The notes beneath the pieces are model-generated. The model was not told the DNA's origin and searched no databases. It was given only the letters and a program-made list of their open reading frames with translations. From Jackrogersella multiformis (taxonomy: Eukaryota; Ascomycota; Sordariomycetes; Xylariales; Hypoxylaceae), in the NCBI GenBank assembly GCA_902806575.1, contig CADCXD010000005.1, positions 2,666,001-2,730,000 on the forward strand: a stretch of DNA of 64,000 bases, in the 5' to 3' direction. The translations under genes were made by a program, and so were the position numbers. Numbering within the stretch: position 1 is the stretch's first letter; each line of letters starts with the position of its first letter. Shown here piece after piece: positions 59,601 to 64,000 of the stretch.

Positions 59601-62247
59601 CCTAGTCGGTATATCTCGGCCTATGTCATTCCAATTACCCTTGGATAACATGGCCCCCTGCGCATTCTTTGCTGGTGGTAGTGGGATTGCTCCATTCCGG
59701 AGCTTCTGGCAATATCGCTTGGCTACTAGTGGCTTATCCGGTGGCAAGAATTATCTGTACCTCGGTGTCCAGTCGCGGGAGAAATTCTGCTTTGAGGAAG
59801 AATTAAGGGAGTATGCGAACGCGGACTTCATGGAAGTCCATGTCGCCTTCTCAAGGGATACCCGTGGCCTCACGTACGACCCGCACTCGCACGACCTCGT
59901 TGAGAAGCATATTCCTCCCCGCTATATCAACACCCTGATTGTTGAGCAAGGTGCTACGATCTCAGAACTCGTCATGTCAAAGAAGCAGGGCGGCCTAGGT
60001 GGCTACCTCTACGTGTGTGGATCTGTTGCAGTTTTCGATTCTGTGATGAACGGAATCCGCAAAGCAATATACAATCACTGTACGGCAACCATGGAGAATG
60101 TCGACCTCATTGTCAACAAAGCATTTGCGGAACGCCGACTTATGCTAGACGTATTCATGACTCCTAAACCTCTTCCCTGTAACTTACCGACGATCCCATT
60201 ATCTCAACTCGCTGAACATACTGGCCATAGGCCGGGTTCGCGGATGTGGATTGGAGTTCACGGGAGTGTATACGACGTGACCGATTTTTGTCCTATGCAC
60301 CCCGGAGGCACACAAATCATCAAGTCGAATGCTGGAGTAGACTGTTCTAAATCGTTCGACAACCTAGCACATACTAACAACCCTGAGGTAGCCAGCCTTC
60401 TAACGAAGTATTTCGTTGGGCATCTCACGCCAAAGCCCGATTATCAGGGTGGTGAGGAGGAAATCTCTTCTCTATATGATATTTGGGCTGCATACCTACG
60501 CACCATCGTAGAGACTCTGGCGGCGCATCAAATCGAGATGCATGAAATCCAGGGAGCGTCTATGGAAACATCTTCATCCTATGACCCGACAGGCTCCACC
60601 AATATCTGGCTCCGCGAGGGCTTACCCAACACCATCGCCATTCGCACTTTCTATGGCTACCAGAGCAGATTGATTCAAAAAGGATTCCCTGCGATTTTCG
60701 GACCAACGCTACAAGAACTCGTGCTCAAGCTATCCTTCGGCATCGCCAACGCAGGTAGCGCAGGATCGACCCTTCAACTACCCGATGTGCTGGGAGCTGT
60801 GGCCCGCGCGAATACGGGCTCGGACGCGGTGAGCTGTATGAATGAGATAGCCCTTGTGGGCCAGTTCGTCTGCGGTGCCGAAGGTGCTCTCCGCTTCCAG
60901 GAACGGGGCGTCTTTGACTATGCGGCTAAGAGCGTAGAGCTGGATATTGAATTACTCGAGGATCTTCGCCAGGAAATAGGGACTGGTATGGATGCATTCG
61001 ACAGCATCGCCAACGCGTATAACTCGTCCGACAAGATGCAGGACCCTGACTTGGATGCCAGCCGCCTAACAGCTCTTTCGACATTCCTCCTCCAGATCCT
61101 CGAGCGTATTGCACGTCGTCTAGGGATTTTCTATGCCCAACTTGCTCAATGCTCGGTCTACAGACCTGAGCTCGAGCGCAATCCTGCTAGGGCCCGGTGG
61201 GCTCTCGTGCGGCGGTGCATTCGAGACGGAAGCCTGTTCGTAATGGCACACAGAGCAGCCACTGATACCCTCATGGCGGGACAGCAGTCATCCTATTACA
61301 TGTCCCGTGCCAATCCCAACCGGAACGTCGATTTCGACAACGTCCTCTCGAAGGTGCGGGCTACCTTAGGCTCAGCGCAGATCGACACGCAAATACATGT
61401 ACCGCAGCAGCCCATCACTCTAAACGCCGTACACCAAGCCAGAGGGAGGAGCTCCGGAGGGGCGACACGGGAGACTGCTGGCGCACTCAAAGCTATGAAT
61501 AGCTTCGTGGAGAAGAATAGCAAGGCAATCCGTAGGCTCAGCAAACTGCCTTCCATGCCCATCAATTTCGAGGATCTGCAGAGGGCCGCTCTGGGAATGG
61601 GACATGCCGGTATGCACTCGCCTCCAACAGATATACACGAGTCTATGGTCATGGGTCACGGCATGAAAGGCCAAGATATCGGGCACATCAGACTCCCAAC
61701 TCCTCCATCCAGTCGCGGATCTAGCCGCTCCCCGTCACGCGTCCACCACCATTCACCGACCGGCATGTCAGCGTCAGCCGAAATGCTCCTCAGCAAGCTC
61801 AACCAATCGCGATCCCGGGGAAACTCCCTCCACAGCCGTCACAACTCTTCTGCAAGCCACCAGCACTCACCACTACCTCACCAGCAGCAACACGCGCCCT
61901 ACTACCCGGTCATCGGCGGCCTCCCCACACCACCGATGAACGCCTCCAACGCCAGCCACGTAAAGAACAACGTGCACGCGGCGATGAACTCCATGATGGC
62001 GCACCTGAACACCCGGCACTCCTCAACCCCCACCCCAGCCATGACTCTCAGCCTGCCCGTCGGCCGCATGCGGTCCATGTCTAGATCCAGCGCGGGCAGC
62101 AGCGCCGCGGGACAAAGGTACGATTCAAGCGGACAAGGCCATAGGCCCGTACAGAGGCATATGTCGATGCAATCCACAAACTCCCTGCGCGCGTTCAAGC
62201 TCAGGGGGCTGGTAGAGGGCCAGGAGAGGTTCCCACCCGCCGCGTGA
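56687..62247 (+). CDS. IDO-type haem dioxygenase fused to FAD/NAD(P)H reductase and cytochrome b5
   Basis: Exons 56687-56839, 56887-56927, 56984-57405, 57571-57921, 57971-58262, 58396-58745 and 58829-62247 join in frame to 1675 residues. Residues 1-50 form a leader with two Cys-Pro sites (SCPVSG, KCPAGH). Residues ~66-535 are indoleamine 2,3-dioxygenase-like: GIPRCIALPYYQISRRMGRT, NIDLRWPMFGEKAEIAFLRG, WIPSNLRAFIAAIEYHYRIP, and GTHRYKVFGILEIA with proximal haem ligand His486. Residues ~547-990 are a P450-reductase-type FAD/NADP module: MPGDRLAVMP, RTYS 732-735, GGSGIAPFRSF 819-829, YVCGS 931-935; no flavodoxin domain. Cytochrome b5 follows with HPGG 1027-1030 and second ligand His1051. Residues ~1080-1370 are helical and unrecognised, and ~1400-1675 are Ser/Pro/His-rich. 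Inferred role: self-reducing oxidative indole-ring-opening enzyme. The substrate is unproven. Confidence 0.88.
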
Positions 62248-62766
62248 GGGCTAGATAACTACTAGGGTTCGTTTGTAGATAGGCTAGGTTGGGTAGATTG
62301 GGCATTTACATTGGACATATTTACTATTATTATTATTTACTACTCTGGGCTGGGGAAAACGGGATGTTTGGGTATATATCTAGGTGTAGACATATAGATG
62401 CTGGTCATTGCTGCAAAATGCCGTTCGTTAGAGGTGGGACGGTTTATTTGTGGGTAGACTTTAGGTAGACAAGCAATATCAAGTATGCCTATCCATCGTC
62501 TTTTGATATAGGTGGCTGTGACAATTCGGGTCTGTGCTGGCGATTCTGAGGAATAAGATTGGTGTGATAGCCTTGTATATAGGCCTAGGAGACGACTTCG
62601 TAGTCTACCTAGGTACGTTCTCTAGGTGGGAGGTAGATATTTAATCGACACGGGTTGGCTTGGAACATACCCAAAAGCCAAATATTTCCTCACAGTAAAA
62701 TCTTGCGAATTCAAACTTCCTACCTTATAATACCTAAACACCAAGTCCCCACTCCCTAACTTCTAA
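62248..62766. other. Convergent intergenic region
   Basis: Shared 3' flank of the dioxygenase fusion and the FAD monooxygenase. It contains TACCTAGGTA at 62606-62615. No gene is visible. Confidence 0.6.
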
Positions 62767-64000
62767 TCACTCACTATCTTCCCCACCCTCCCCATCTTTC
62801 CCATCCATCTCACCACCCACCACCCCCCTAAACACCCTCACCGCCTCCTCGTTCTGCGCCCGCACGTCAAAGGCGTTAGTAAACGCACCAGCCTCGGCGA
62901 AGAACCTCCTCATGCCCTCGGGGTCCTCGTGCAGGCCGGCCTCGGCGTAGGCGTACACGCGGCCGAACCTGCGCGCGAGGTCGACGACGGCCTGGCTGCG
63001 GGGGCGGCGCACGGCGTCGTAGGCGGCGAGCGCGCGGGGAAGGAGCGCGGGCCGCCGCACCAGCGCCAGCAGCGCGTCCAGCGCGCTGGCGTCTTCCAGG
63101 GCCTGCGCCGCGCCGTTGCCGGCGAAGGGCAGCGAGGCGTGCGCCGCGTCCCCGAGCACGGCGACGCGGTTACGCGCGTACGTCGGCGCGTGGTCGTGGT
63201 CCGCGGCTGTCCAGGAGGCGCTGGGGTCCTGGGCTACGAGCCGCACGATCTGCTGCGCTTCGAGGCTGTAGTCGCTGTAGAGGGCTGGGTCGAGGAGCGG
63301 TGCGCTGCCGTCTTGCGACGATGAGGAGGATGGTGATGATGATGATGATGATGATGACGGGGAGGGGGAGGATGCTGGGGAGGAAGGTGAGGACGATGAC
63401 GAAGATGGTGTTGAGGTTGGGGTTGGGGTTGATGAGAAGGCGGCCCCGCGCACGGCGACGCCGGCGCTCAGCCGCGTGTTCTTGTTCAGCGGGATGCAAT
63501 TGATGTGGCCCCTTGGTCCGAGCAGGATGGGCACGGCCGTTGTCCACTTGAGGTTGATTTGCCGGGCCGCTTCGGCGGCGGGCACCATCGTGCGGTAGAT
63601 CTGCCAGCCGTCGTGGTTCTGGGGAGGCGTGGCCGGGTGGTCGGGTCCGAGGAGGTAGCTGCGCGTCACGCTGTGGATGCCGTCGGCGCCTAGGAGACAG
63701 TCTGCTACGGCCTCGGTTCCGTCCTGGAACGTCAGGCGGACACTGTGCTTGCCGGAAGATTGCTCGTCGATGCTGGCAAGCCTCTTGCCGAAACTGATAC
63801 ACTCGCTTGGAATCAGCGCGAGAAAGCCGTCAAGCAGGTCGGCCCGGCTGACTGTCTTCCTCCCCTTGGCCCTTCCGAGCTCCGCTACTAACTGGCCTTT
63901 GTGCGGGCCCTGGCCTAGTATTACTTCGGTTACCATCTCCTGGTTCTCGTCGCCCATAGACAATGCCTTGTCGAAATACGCCTGCCGTACTTCAGGTCCG
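62767..64000 (-). CDS. FAD-dependent aromatic monooxygenase (salicylate/PHBH-like), N-terminus outside window
   Basis: An open frame enters from the right edge and ends at 62767, leaving ~410 residues of the C-terminal part. Visible family blocks are SRADLLDGFLALIP, ADCLLGADGIHSVTRSYLL (the DG motif of group A flavoprotein hydroxylases), and RVAVLGDAAHASLPFAGNGAAQALEDA (the GD motif contacting FAD ribityl). The N-terminal GxGxxG lies outside. These enzymes hydroxylate aromatic rings using NAD(P)H and O2; salicylate hydroxylases and kynurenine 3-monooxygenase belong to the superfamily. Between the two motifs sits a ~40-residue Ser/Pro/Thr low-complexity insert coded by a TCA-rich tract. Codon use is very GC-rich. 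It is tail-to-tail with the dioxygenase fusion. Confidence 0.88.
   Translation of the reverse strand, partial: GPEVRQAYFDKALSMGDENQEMVTEVILGQGPHKGQLVAELGRAKGRKTVSRADLLDGFLALIPSECISFGKRLASIDEQSSGKHSVRLTFQDGTEAVADCLLGADGIHSVTRSYLLGPDHPATPPQNHDGWQIYRTMVPAAEAARQINLKWTTAVPILLGPRGHINCIPLNKNTRLSAGVAVRGAAFSSTPTPTSTPSSSSSSPSSPASSPSPSSSSSSSSPSSSSSQDGSAPLLDPALYSDYSLEAQQIVRLVAQDPSASWTAADHDHAPTYARNRVAVLGDAAHASLPFAGNGAAQALEDASALDALLALVRRPALLPRALAAYDAVRRPRSQAVVDLARRFGRVYAYAEAGLHEDPEGMRRFFAEAGAFTNAFDVRAQNEEAVRVFRGVVGGEMDGKDGEGGEDSE
63308..63430. repeat. GAT/TCA-type trinucleotide-rich tract inside a coding region
   Basis: GATGATGATGATGATGATGA runs plus degenerate GGTTGGGGTT units code a Ser-rich insert on the minus strand in the middle of the FAD monooxygenase. 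No splice donor or acceptor brackets it, so it appears to be translated. Confidence 0.75.

Larger units (their letters stand above)
3171..62615. repeat. Dispersed palindrome TACCTAGGTA (family across the window)
   Basis: Exact 10-bp copies start at 3171, 5469, 8528, 16976, 17423, 19672, 21025, 21151, 26158, 28379, 28604, 31599, 35189, 37574, 46048, 47544, 48489, 49641, 49731, 55340 and 62606, with many one-mismatch or extended forms (CTACCTAGGTAGG, AGGTACCTAGG). None lies in an exon; 26158 is in a dug3 intron. Copies often extend into ACCTACC or GGTAGGTAC arms. Confidence 0.85.

Noticed and set aside
1..64000. CRISPR array, bacterial operon or rRNA genes
   Set aside because: Spliced genes and fungal families show a eukaryotic chromosome. 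No direct-repeat/spacer pattern or rRNA-like sequence was seen.

Overview
The window looks like a piece of a filamentous ascomycete (Pezizomycotina) chromosome, most likely a Sordariomycete. Genes carry short spliceosomal introns (about 47 to 220 bp) with GTANGT-like donors and TACTAAC/GCTAAC-like branch sites. Fungal-specific families are present (DUF6594, CipC/DUF3759, Dug3, Mgm1), and a transposon remnant shows the A+T decay expected of repeat-induced point mutation (RIP). I cannot name the genus.

Layout. The left third (1-23.9 kb) is gene-poor and repeat-littered. It holds the 3' end of an MFS transporter (1-320), three same-strand spliced DUF6594 membrane-protein paralogues spaced about 8-9 kb apart (701-2387, 9956-11360, 17881-19265), one small Lys-rich gene (6887-7090), two interstitial telomere-like tracts, and an approximately 820-bp RIP-decayed inverted-repeat element with TA target duplications (22827-23646). 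From 24 kb the density of recognisable genes rises: a cystinosin (23954-24839), the Dug3 glutathione-degradation amidotransferase (25928-27578), a GMC oxidoreductase (29368-31380), the mitochondrial dynamin Mgm1 (31865-34746), two orphan proteins, a nitrilase (39955-41052), cytosolic TrpRS (43955-45774) divergent from SmD3 (46396-46876), a CipC-like stress protein (47793-48320), and CysRS (49834-52467) divergent from the tRNA m1A58 methyltransferase Trm61 (53001-54536).

The most striking locus is at 56687-62247. Six introns splice cleanly into one predicted protein of about 1675 residues. It joins, in order, a Cys-Pro-rich leader, an indoleamine 2,3-dioxygenase (IDO)-type haem domain, an FAD/NAD(P)H reductase of the cytochrome P450-reductase type without its flavodoxin half, a cytochrome b5 domain (HPGG), a helical domain I do not recognise, and a long Ser/Pro/His-rich tail. 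IDO enzymes must be kept ferrous, and cytochrome b5 with a reductase is a known cellular reductant of IDO. The fusion therefore reads as a self-sufficient dioxygenase carrying its own electron-transfer chain. A GC-rich FAD-dependent aromatic monooxygenase (62767 to the right edge) lies tail-to-tail with it and could act on its product, though that link is inference only.

Two genome-scale patterns stand out. The perfect palindrome TACCTAGGTA recurs at 20 or more places outside exons, against well under one expected by chance. There is also a contrast between the repeat-rich left part carrying expanded DUF6594 genes and the right part with paired housekeeping translation genes. All exon structures were deduced by eye from splice signals and reading-frame continuity.
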